From: JBQTIQ01 sp052387955
GTDB lineage: Bacteria; Actinomycetota; Acidimicrobiia; Acidimicrobiales; JACDCH01
Direction of reading: 5' to 3'
DNA: 19,501 nt
Assembly: GCA_052387955.1 (NCBI GenBank)
Contig: JBQTIQ010000033.1
Coordinates: 1-19,501, forward strand
Shown: positions 1 through 5,745 of the stretch, in pieces
Layout: every line of letters starts with the position of its first letter
Numbering within the stretch: the stretch's first letter is position 1
Translations under genes and position numbers: made by a program
Notes under the pieces: model-generated
What the model saw: the letters and a program-made list of their open reading frames with translations, nothing else
What the model was told of the DNA's origin: nothing
Databases searched by the model: none

Positions 1-4
1 CTAG

Positions 5-60
5 ATCTGCTCGGTCCCGAGAAGGCTTGACGTTGTGACAAGGTCCGGGACCGAGCAGAT
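5..60. repeat. Perfect 15-bp inverted repeat at window edge
   Basis: Bases 5-19 (ATCTGCTCGGTCCCG) are the exact reverse complement of bases 46-60, with 26 bases between them. It lies 64 bases beyond the 3' end of the minus-strand hydrolase gene that stops at 124. It could be a long-stem RNA hairpin, a terminator for either flanking transcript, or a pair of inverted protein-binding half sites. No T-run follows on either strand, so a classical intrinsic terminator is not supported. The gene to the left is outside the window. Confidence 0.6.
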
Positions 61-88
61 GCCGACCGAGCGACCGCCAGGGAGCCGG

Positions 89-121
89 GCGGCGATGGGG
101 GCCGGGGGGCCGCAGCCCCCC
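89..121. terminator. GC-rich hairpin module after the hydrolase gene
   Basis: GGGGGGC (104-110) and GCCCCCC (115-121) form a seven-pair stem with a CGCA loop, directly after the stop codon of the minus-strand gene ending at 124. The preceding GGCGGCGATGG and this hairpin recur in a similar form at 2855-2882, so it is probably a dispersed intergenic module. There is no T-tract, so a terminator role is inferred from position only. Confidence 0.4.
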
Positions 122-123
122 AG

Positions 124-1143
124 CTAGTGGGGGGTGCGGGCCGGGCCGCCCCGGGCCGTTTCGGAGAGGTCGGCGAGGTGGACCAGGGCGTCGCCCTGGG
201 ACGCCAGCGGGTTGCGGGTGTAGCCCAGCACGATCCCGCTGCGGCCGGCCTTCACCGGCGTCGGCCGCTGGCCCAGCGCGTCGGCGATGACCCCGATCAC
301 GTCGCCTCGCTGCACGGCCTGGCCCGGGACTACGTCGATCCGCACGATCCCGCTGCGCCGGGCCCGCTCCCAGCCGCTGTGGCGCACGATCGTGGTGTCG
401 CCCCGTGGGGCGGGCACCTCGTGGGGGTACATCCCCAGCGCCGCCAGCACCCGCACGGTCCCATCGACCCCGGCCCGCACCGCCCCGTCGTTGAACCGGT
501 GGGCCTCGCCGCCCTCGAACACCAGCAGTGGGATCTGGCGCTGGTGACAGGCCCACCGCAGCGAGCCGTCGCGGTGGGTGGCGTCGACCACCGCCGGCGG
601 GGCGAAGGCAAGGGCCAGCCGGTGCACCTCGGCGTCGTCGAGGTCGACTCTCAGCTGGGGCAGGTTGGTGCGGTGGTCGCTGCCGGTGTGGAAGTCGATG
701 CCGTAGTCGCACCGCTCCACTACCTGGGTCATGAACAGATGCGCGAGCTGGGCCGCCAGTGAGCCCCGAGCCGAGCCCGGGAACGACCGGTTCAGGTCAC
801 GCCGGTCGGGCAGGTACCGGTTCTGGTTGACGAAACCGAACACGTTGACCACCGGTACCGCGATCACCGTGCCGGTCAGCTCGCGAGGTCGCAGCAACCG
901 CAGTACCTGGCGGATGATCTCGACGCCGTTGAGCTCGTCGCCGTGGATGGCGGCGTCGAGCCACAGTGTGGGCCCTGGCCGAAGGCCGTTGACCACCGCC
1001 ACCGGTAGCGAGAGCGACGTGTCGGTGGGGAGGCGGGCCACCGGCAACTCGATCGTGCGCCGGGTCCCGGCGTTGACGACGACGCCGTTCATCGTCACCG
1101 GCTCGCTGCGGGGCAGCCGGGCTCGCCGGGCTGGCGGCGTCAT
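124..1143 (-). CDS. Succinylglutamate desuccinylase/aspartoacylase family zinc hydrolase
   Basis: The 339-residue product belongs to the AstE/AspA family of zinc-dependent amide hydrolases (carboxypeptidase M14-like fold). Visible hallmarks are the zinc pair HGDE (His67, Glu70), DLNRSFPG (116-123), DFHTGS with the third zinc ligand His152, and the catalytic-type glutamate in LVFEGGE (Glu210). The last ~75 residues (GIVRIDVVPGQAVQRGDVIG onward) look like a biotinyl/lipoyl-type barrel, usual in bacterial members of this family. It is the third gene of a rimB-rimK-hydrolase operon, 33 bases after rimK. This association suggests that it removes or processes an acyl or aminoacyl group on the RimK product, but the substrate cannot be read from sequence. 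Start: ATG at 1143, with a weak AGGCACC upstream; ATG at 1092 (Met18) is a possible alternative. Family confident, substrate unknown. Confidence 0.88.
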   Translation of the reverse strand: MTPPARRARLPRSEPVTMNGVVVNAGTRRTIELPVARLPTDTSLSLPVAVVNGLRPGPTLWLDAAIHGDELNGVEIIRQVLRLLRPRELTGTVIAVPVVNVFGFVNQNRYLPDRRDLNRSFPGSARGSLAAQLAHLFMTQVVERCDYGIDFHTGSDHRTNLPQLRVDLDDAEVHRLALAFAPPAVVDATHRDGSLRWACHQRQIPLLVFEGGEAHRFNDGAVRAGVDGTVRVLAALGMYPHEVPAPRGDTTIVRHSGWERARRSGIVRIDVVPGQAVQRGDVIGVIADALGQRPTPVKAGRSGIVLGYTRNPLASQGDALVHLADLSETARGGPARTPH

Positions 1144-1151
1144 CTCGGTGC

Positions 1152-1180
1152 CTGACGCGCTTGCTGCGCTCGCACGTCAG
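1152..1180. repeat. Intercistronic hairpin between rimK and the hydrolase
   Basis: CTGACG (1152-1157) pairs with CGTCAG (1175-1180) around a GC-rich loop of the GCGAGCGCAGCAAGC type, common between genes of high-GC genomes. It overlaps the rimK stop codon and fills most of the 33-base gap before the hydrolase start. It could tune the mRNA level of the last gene, but no direct evidence shows this. Confidence 0.35.
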
Positions 1181-2079
1181 CGGCGGGCGCCGCGCGGGTT
1201 GCCGTGGGCGGCGTTCTTCTCCAGGTACTCCACGATCTTGGCGGCCACGTCGACGCCGGTGGCGCCTTCGACGCCTTCGAGCCCGGGCGACGAATTGACC
1301 TCGACCACCACCGGCCCGTGGTTGGAGCGCAACAGGTCGACGCCGCACACCGCCAGCCCGAGGGTGCGCGCCGACCGGCGGGCCACCGAGCGTTCCTCCG
1401 GCGTCAGCTTCACCGCCTCGGCAGTGCCGCCCCGGTGCAGGTTGGACCGGAAGTCGCCGGCTGCGCCGGTGCGCTTGATGGACGTCACCACGCTGGTGCC
1501 GACCACCAGGGCCCGGAGGTCGGAGCCGCCGGCTTCCTTGATGAACTCCTGCACCAGGATGTTGGCGTCGAGCTGGCGGAAGGCGGCGATGACCGACTCC
1601 GCTGCCTTCTTGGTCTCGGCCAGCACCACGCCCACCCCCTGGGTCCCCTCGAGGAGCTTGATCACCACGGGGGCGCCGCCGACGGTCTCGAGCAGACCGT
1701 CGATGTCCTTGACCGAGTGGGCGAAGCCGGTGACCGGTAGGCCGATGCCGCTGGCCGCCAGCAGCTGCAGGGACCGCAGCTTGTCCCGGCTGCGGGTGAT
1801 GGCCTGGCTCTCGTTGGCCGTGAAGGTACCCATGACCTCGAACTGGCGGACCACCGCAGTGCCGTAGAACGTGTGGCTGGCACCGATCCTCGGGATGATG
1901 GCGTCGAAGCCCTCGAGAGGGGCTCCCTGATAGATGATCTGGGGCCGCCGCGACGTGATGTTCATGTAGCAGCGGAGGTAGTCGATGACCTTGACCTCGT
2001 GGCCCCGCTTCTCGCCCGCCTCGCGCAGGCGACGCGTCGAGTACAGGGTCGGGTCGCGGGAGAGGATGGCGATCTTCAT
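1177..2079 (-). CDS. rimK: RimK-type ATP-grasp alpha-L-glutamate ligase
   Basis: The 300-residue product matches RimK (about 300 residues in E. coli) along its whole length. RimK uses ATP to add glutamate residues to the C-terminus of ribosomal protein S6; related enzymes make other poly- or dipeptide amides. Visible ATP-grasp features are the Lys141 region (VVIKLLEGTQGVGV, 138-151), SDLRALVVG (186-194), FRSNLHRGG (210-218) and the Mg-binding VEVNSSPGLEG (259-269). The N-terminal pre-ATP-grasp domain runs from about 1 to 95. The ATG start overlaps the stop of the upstream protease gene (ATGA), and no separate ribosome-binding site is visible, so translation is probably coupled. S6 as target is inferred from the family and the rimB neighbour; whether this genome's S6 has a suitable C-terminus cannot be seen here. 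Confidence 0.92.
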   Translation of the reverse strand: MKIAILSRDPTLYSTRRLREAGEKRGHEVKVIDYLRCYMNITSRRPQIIYQGAPLEGFDAIIPRIGASHTFYGTAVVRQFEVMGTFTANESQAITRSRDKLRSLQLLAASGIGLPVTGFAHSVKDIDGLLETVGGAPVVIKLLEGTQGVGVVLAETKKAAESVIAAFRQLDANILVQEFIKEAGGSDLRALVVGTSVVTSIKRTGAAGDFRSNLHRGGTAEAVKLTPEERSVARRSARTLGLAVCGVDLLRSNHGPVVVEVNSSPGLEGVEGATGVDVAAKIVEYLEKNAAHGNPRGARR

Positions 2080-2564
2080 CGGTCCGGGCGCGGCCCGGGG
2101 GCCGGAGGCGAAACCCTATCCCCGCCGCCCCGGAAGGACCGGCCCGGGTCGACCAGGAACCGGCGTCGGATGGCCCGCCGACCGAGCAGCATCCGGAAGC
2201 CCATCTCGTCGCGACGGGTGAGGCTGAGCTCGGCGTCGACGGGGACCCCCAGGACCACCACGGTCGTGCGGATCACGGGGCGGACCTCGGCATCCCCGTT
2301 GCTGCTGCGCACCTCCCGGTGCCCCAGCAGGGCCGCTTCGGTGCTGACGGCGGTGGCGTCGTCGTCCTGGAACGGGTGGAGCTGGAAGCGCAGGCGGCCG
2401 TCGCCGAGGTCGGAGACGGCCCAGGCGTGCAGCGACGACGACCGTGCCCCGGTGTCAACCTTGGCTTTGACCCAGTCGACCCCGAGGTCGGGCAGCGCCA
2501 CCCATTCCCGCCAGCCGACGACGGGTAGCGGTGGCCGCGACGGCCTGGGTGCGCCGGCGTTCAT
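2076..2564 (-). CDS. rimB: RimB/RimK-associated retropepsin-like protease (ATP-dependent zinc protease family)
   Basis: The 162-residue product belongs to the family annotated as ATP-dependent zinc protease or RimB (PF05618). It carries the signature KVDTGARSSSLHA (35-47), whose Asp-Thr-Gly-Ala is the retropepsin-like active-site motif, and the typical end of the domain GFRMLLGRRAIRRRFLVDP. In Pseudomonas, RimB works with RimK and trims or stimulates glutamate tails on ribosomal protein S6. Here it is the first gene of the minus-strand operon and overlaps rimK by four bases. The last ~20 residues after the conserved domain are proline/arginine-rich and probably unstructured. It starts 28 bases from the divergent small membrane-protein gene, so the two share a very short promoter region. 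Confidence 0.85.
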   Translation of the reverse strand: MNAGAPRPSRPPLPVVGWREWVALPDLGVDWVKAKVDTGARSSSLHAWAVSDLGDGRLRFQLHPFQDDDATAVSTEAALLGHREVRSSNGDAEVRPVIRTTVVVLGVPVDAELSLTRRDEMGFRMLLGRRAIRRRFLVDPGRSFRGGGDRVSPPAPGPRPDR

Positions 2565-2592
2565 AGCTGCCCCCGCAGTAGGTTTGCGCCCG

Positions 2593-2802
2593 ATGTTCCT
2601 CGGTGAAGACCTTCTCGCCTACCTGGTGCTGGCGTTGGGGGCCGCCCTGGCGGTGGGCAACCTGCTGGCCCTGGTGAAGCCTCCGCCCCGGCCCCGCAAC
2701 GACGGCGACCTGGCCCGGGCCCCCGTGGCTCGCAGCGTCGCCATGGCCGCCGTCGGGGTGTTGGCCGCGCTGTGGGCCATGGCTTCACTGATCGTTGGCT
2801 GA
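2593..2802 (+). CDS. Small two-helix membrane protein of unknown function
   Basis: A 69-residue protein starting MFLGEDLLAY. Two hydrophobic segments (about residues 6-28 and 47-68) flank a basic, proline-rich loop (KPPPRPRND), so both ends probably lie on the same side of the membrane. Short actinobacterial proteins of this layout are common and uncharacterised. It is divergent from the rimB operon with 28 bases between start codons. The start has only a weak AGTAGG upstream. The frame is open further upstream, but the hydrophobic pattern and the divergent neighbour support this start. Confidence 0.65.
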   Translation: MFLGEDLLAYLVLALGAALAVGNLLALVKPPPRPRNDGDLARAPVARSVAMAAVGVLAALWAMASLIVG

Positions 2803-2854
2803 AATGCGGACGCGATGAGCACTTCGGGCCGACGGCGCGACCGCCCGTCCGCCC

Positions 2855-2882
2855 CGCGGCGATGGCTGGGGGGCGCAGCCCC
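2855..2882. repeat. Second copy of GGCGATGG + GGGGC-GCA-GCCCC hairpin module
   Basis: GCGGCGATGGCTGGGGGGCG then CAGCCCC resembles the module at 89-121 in sequence and orientation. GGGGC (2870-2874) pairs with GCCCC (2878-2882). It lies between the small membrane-protein gene and the beta-propeller gene, and ends five bases before the latter's first possible start codon. Confidence 0.45.
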
Positions 2883-2887
2883 ACAGG

Positions 2888-4099
2888 GTGAGTGAGCGCG
2901 CCTTGGGACGACGACACCCCGTGACGAGCCACCCCCCTGCCCGTGGCGGTAGTGGTGCGGGTGTGCGGCTGGCCTCGGTTGTCCTGGCCGGCATCGCCCT
3001 GATGGGTCTTCCCGCCTGCTCGGACGACGACAGCTCCTCGGCGGGCGCAGCATCGAGTGCACCGGCATCGGGGCCGGCGGCATCGCCCGGTCCCGTCGAC
3101 ATCTACGCCGCCACCCGGCCCGGGCAACTGTCGCCGGCGGTGGCCGGCTTCCCCCAGCGGGTGTACGTGCCCAACTCGGTCGACGACACCGTCTCGGTCA
3201 TCGACCCGGCCACCTTCGAGGTGATCGACCAGTTCGACGTGGGTGACGAGCCCCAGCACGTGATCCCGTCCTACGACCTCAAGACCCTCTACGTCGCCGC
3301 CACCCAGGGCAACACCTTGACCCCCATCGATCCCGCGACGGGCACGCCCGGTGAACCCCTCGACGTCGAGGACCCCTACAACCTCTACTTCACGCCCGAC
3401 GGGCGGTGGGCGGTTGTGGTGGCCGAGCGTCTCAACCGGCTCGACCTCCGTGACCCCGCCACGATGGCCCTGCTGGGATCGGTGCCGATCCCCTGTGCCG
3501 GCTTCAACCACCTCGACTTCTCGGCCGCCGGTGACTACTTCATCGCCAGCTGCGAGTTCTCCGGCGAGATGGTCAAGGTGTCGGTCAGCGGTGACCTGCC
3601 TGCGGTGGTGGGAGACCCCCTCCCGCTCGACGTCGCCGGGGCCAAGCCCCAGGACGTGAAGCTGTCGCCCGACGGTTCGGTGTTCTACGCCGCTGACTCC
3701 ACCGCCGGGGGACTGTGGCTCATCGACGGGCCCTCCTTCACCGTGACCGGGTTCCTCGCCACCGGCGCCGGCGCCCACGGCACCTACGTCAGCCGCGACT
3801 CCAAGGACCTCTACGTGTCGAACCGGGACGAGGGCTCGGTGTCGGTGGTGGACTTTGCCACCGGCCAGGTACGGGCCACGTGGGTGGTCCCCGACGGCGG
3901 CAGCCCCGACATGGGCGGCGTGTCGGCGGACGGCCGGACGCTGTGGCTGTCGGGCCGTAGCCATTCGGAGGTCTACGCCTTCGACACCACCACCGGCGAG
4001 CTGCGGGCACGCATCCCCGTCGGCGCCGGGCCCCACGGCCTGTGCGTCTACCCCCAACCGGGGCGCTACTCCTTGGGCCACACCGGTGTCTTCCGCTGA
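2888..4099 (+). CDS. Lipoprotein with YncE-like (YVTN) beta-propeller
   Basis: The 403-residue product has a basic N-terminus, a hydrophobic stretch and a lipobox-like GLPAC with the lipidated cysteine at residue 44, followed by a low-complexity Asp/Ser/Ala linker, so it is probably a surface lipoprotein. From about residue 88 on it is a beta-propeller made of 40-45-residue repeats of the YVTN/YncE type (VYVPNSVDDTVSVIDPAT, LYVSNRDEGSVSVVDFATG, VYAFDTTTGELRARI). Such proteins bind ligands or partners outside the cell; the ligand is not predictable. GTG at 2888 gives a long 27-residue n-region. GTG at 2921 (codon 12) would give a more ordinary signal peptide and may be the true start. It is convergent with the dCTP deaminase gene. 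Confidence 0.85.
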   Translation: MSERALGRRHPVTSHPPARGGSGAGVRLASVVLAGIALMGLPACSDDDSSSAGAASSAPASGPAASPGPVDIYAATRPGQLSPAVAGFPQRVYVPNSVDDTVSVIDPATFEVIDQFDVGDEPQHVIPSYDLKTLYVAATQGNTLTPIDPATGTPGEPLDVEDPYNLYFTPDGRWAVVVAERLNRLDLRDPATMALLGSVPIPCAGFNHLDFSAAGDYFIASCEFSGEMVKVSVSGDLPAVVGDPLPLDVAGAKPQDVKLSPDGSVFYAADSTAGGLWLIDGPSFTVTGFLATGAGAHGTYVSRDSKDLYVSNRDEGSVSVVDFATGQVRATWVVPDGGSPDMGGVSADGRTLWLSGRSHSEVYAFDTTTGELRARIPVGAGPHGLCVYPQPGRYSLGHTGVFR

Positions 4100-4110
4100 G
4101 TGTCGTGCTT

Positions 4111-4187
4111 GTCGGTCTGCTGCGGGCGTCGCTTCGCTCCTGCCTCCGCAGACTGTCGCCGTCGGCCTGGCGGCCGCGACTGCGATG
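4111..4187 (+). repeat. Dispersed palindromic intergenic repeat, copy 1
   Basis: It begins GTCTGCTGCGGG and ends GGCGGCCGCGACTGCGA, and matches the copies at 5511-5585 and 5591-5665 in the same orientation with a few substitutions and small indels. It lies between the convergent ends of the beta-propeller and deaminase genes. The second half can fold into a hairpin (GGCC...GGCC core). Confidence 0.7.
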
Positions 4188-4256
4188 CTCCAGTCGAGTC
4201 AGCCGCACCAGTACCTCCGGGCCGCCTGAGCACTCGGGAGGGATCGGCCATCTCGT

Positions 4257-5462
4257 TCAGCTTCCGAAGAGGCCGAGCTGGTCGCTCTCGGGGGCGGGCC
4301 CGGTCGGCCCGGCCGGCGGCGTCCTGGGCCTATCGCGCCGGAAGTGCTTGCTCAGGGTGTCGACCTGGCCCTGGTAGCTCGAATCGACGTCGGCCCCGTA
4401 GAGCCGCTCGGGCTCGGCCAGCATGCGTTCGAAGGTCAGCTTGCAGACCCTCTGGCCGTGCTCGATCATGAACGGCACGTCGTGCGCCCGCACCTCGAGC
4501 GCCGCCCTCGACCCGACCAAGGAGCCGTCGCGGGAGTAGCCGAACCCGGGGTCGAAGAAGCCGGCGTAGTGGGTGCGCAACTCGCCGGCGGTCGGGTCGA
4601 AGGCGGTCATCTCGGCGGCCAGGTGCGGCGGCACCCGCACGCTCTGCTCCGACAACAGCAGATAGAACCGTTCGGGGTCGAGCACGATCCGGTCACCGGG
4701 CTCGCTGATCACCCGCTCCCAGTAGTCCTCGACGGCATGCGCTCGGGTGCTGCTCATCGACAGCCGGGGGGTGTTGGGCCGGGCGCGGTAGCCGACGTGG
4801 CGCCTTTCGTCACCGTGCAGGTCGAGGCTCAGGAACAACCCGTCGGAGATGGAGAGCTGGGCATCGGGCACGGGCCGGCCGTCCTGCATCAGCAACGGGC
4901 TCTGCCCGTGCTCGCGGCGGAGGGCGTCGTCGTCGAGGGCGGCGCGGCCCGACACGAGGCGCAGCTGGTTGAGGGCGAGGCCGGCACGCACCTGCACGGC
5001 GAACGACAGGGGCACGACCTCGAGGTACAACGGCCCCCGGTAGCCGGCCCCGATCTCGTCGAAGCGGTAACTGCGGTCGGTGATGACCCGGGTGAAGACG
5101 TCGAGGCGCCCGGTGGAGCTCTTGGGGTTCGCCTTGGCCCGCAGCTCCGGCGGTAGGTCGAGCCGCTCCAGGAGGGGGATCAGGTAGGGCCGGTTCGGCT
5201 CCAGCACCGCGCCGTCGTCGCGAAGGTCGAGCTCGTCGACGACCAACGGCTTCATCTTCACCGCAACGGTGTCGGTGTCGGGCAGGAAGCTGCACCGCAG
5301 TCGGTAGGCCCGGTCCCCCAGCCGCAGGTCGACGCTGGCCGGTTGGATGGCGGCGGCCGGGACCTTGAAGTCGCCGGCGTCGATGACCCCGGCGTCGACG
5401 GCCTCGGCCAGCATCTGCGACGGCAGCACCCCCTGCGCCCCCGGAGGCACGACGAGCACCAT
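4257..5462 (-). CDS. dcd: Double-domain 2'-deoxycytidine 5'-triphosphate deaminase with possible clamp-binding tail
   Basis: The 401-residue product matches the long form of dCTP deaminase, with two trimeric-dUTPase-like folds in tandem, known from alphaproteobacteria and others. It converts dCTP to dUTP plus ammonia and so feeds dTMP synthesis. Visible signatures are QPASVDLRLGDRAYRL (40-55), NPKSSTGRLDVFTR (112-125), the second-domain core EMTAFDPTAGELRTHYAG (284-301), then FFDPGFG, and GQRVCKLTFERM (336-347), then SSYQGQ. After the folded region a ~17-residue Pro/Gly-rich linker leads to Gln395-Leu-Gly-Leu-Phe399 two residues from the end. This resembles the QLxLF peptide by which replication and repair proteins bind the beta clamp. 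Start: ATG at 5462. Enzyme identity is firm; clamp binding is inference. Confidence 0.88.
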   Translation of the reverse strand: MVLVVPPGAQGVLPSQMLAEAVDAGVIDAGDFKVPAAAIQPASVDLRLGDRAYRLRCSFLPDTDTVAVKMKPLVVDELDLRDDGAVLEPNRPYLIPLLERLDLPPELRAKANPKSSTGRLDVFTRVITDRSYRFDEIGAGYRGPLYLEVVPLSFAVQVRAGLALNQLRLVSGRAALDDDALRREHGQSPLLMQDGRPVPDAQLSISDGLFLSLDLHGDERRHVGYRARPNTPRLSMSSTRAHAVEDYWERVISEPGDRIVLDPERFYLLLSEQSVRVPPHLAAEMTAFDPTAGELRTHYAGFFDPGFGYSRDGSLVGSRAALEVRAHDVPFMIEHGQRVCKLTFERMLAEPERLYGADVDSSYQGQVDTLSKHFRRDRPRTPPAGPTGPAPESDQLGLFGS

Positions 5463-5510
5463 CAGCCGCGACCCAGATCGGCACCCACACCCGCCATGAT
5501 GGCTGTTCTA

Positions 5511-5585
5511 GCCGTCTGCTCCGGGTGTCGCTGCGGTTCCTGGCTGCGCAGCTGTCGCCGGCGGCCTGGCGGCCGCGACGGCGAC
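5511..5585 (+). repeat. Dispersed palindromic intergenic repeat, copy 2
   Basis: A 75-base unit from GCCGTCTGCTCCGGG to CGCGACGGCGAC, in tandem with copy 3 at a period of 80 bases. Within it GTCGCCG and CGGCGAC enclose GCGGCC-TGGC-GGCCGC, an imperfect nested hairpin. The palindrome GCTGCGCAGC lies in its middle. Confidence 0.75.
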
Positions 5586-5590
5586 TGCTG

Positions 5591-5665
5591 GCCGTCTGCT
5601 GCGGGTGTCGCTGCCGCTCCTGCCTTCGCAGCTGTCGCCGGCGGCCGGGGGGCCGCGACGGCGAC
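5591..5665 (+). repeat. Dispersed palindromic intergenic repeat, copy 3
   Basis: A 75-base unit differing from copy 2 at only a handful of positions (for example GCTGCGGG for GCTCCGGG and CCGGGGGGCC for CCTGGCGGCC). It lies upstream of dcd and downstream of the membrane-protein gene. No coding potential of its own is convincing. Confidence 0.75.
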
Positions 5666-5677
5666 GTCCCGATCGGA

Positions 5678-5710
5678 GCCGTCCGCAGCTCCTGTCGGGC
5701 TGCGGACGGC
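5678..5710. terminator. Strong 12-bp hairpin downstream of the membrane-protein gene
   Basis: GCCGTCCGCAGC (5678-5689) is the exact reverse complement of 5699-5710, around a nine-base loop. It follows the 3' end of the minus-strand membrane-protein gene by 35 bases. No T-run is present, as is common for actinobacterial hairpin terminators. The terminator role is inferred. Confidence 0.5.
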
Positions 5711-5720
5711 GCTTGGCTCG

Positions 5721-5740
5721 TGGCGACGACGCTGTCGCCA
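5721..5740. terminator. 7-bp hairpin next to the membrane-protein stop codon
   Basis: TGGCGAC (5721-5727) pairs with GTCGCCA (5734-5740) five bases past the stop of the gene ending at 5746. With the larger hairpin at 5678-5710 it makes a tandem structure at the 3' end of that transcript. Confidence 0.4.
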
Positions 5741-5745
5741 ACGGT

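Noticed and set aside
59..126. Short plus-strand frame (22 codons) beginning at the end of the 15-bp inverted repeat
   Set aside because: It is Pro/Gly/Arg-only coding through the GC hairpin, has no ribosome-binding site, and sits over a dispersed repeat module.
2561..4081. 506-codon open frame on the minus strand opposite the beta-propeller gene
   Set aside because: It is antisense to a clear lipoprotein beta-propeller, has Gly/Val/Arg-rich low-complexity translation and no motifs. Long antisense frames are expected at this GC content.
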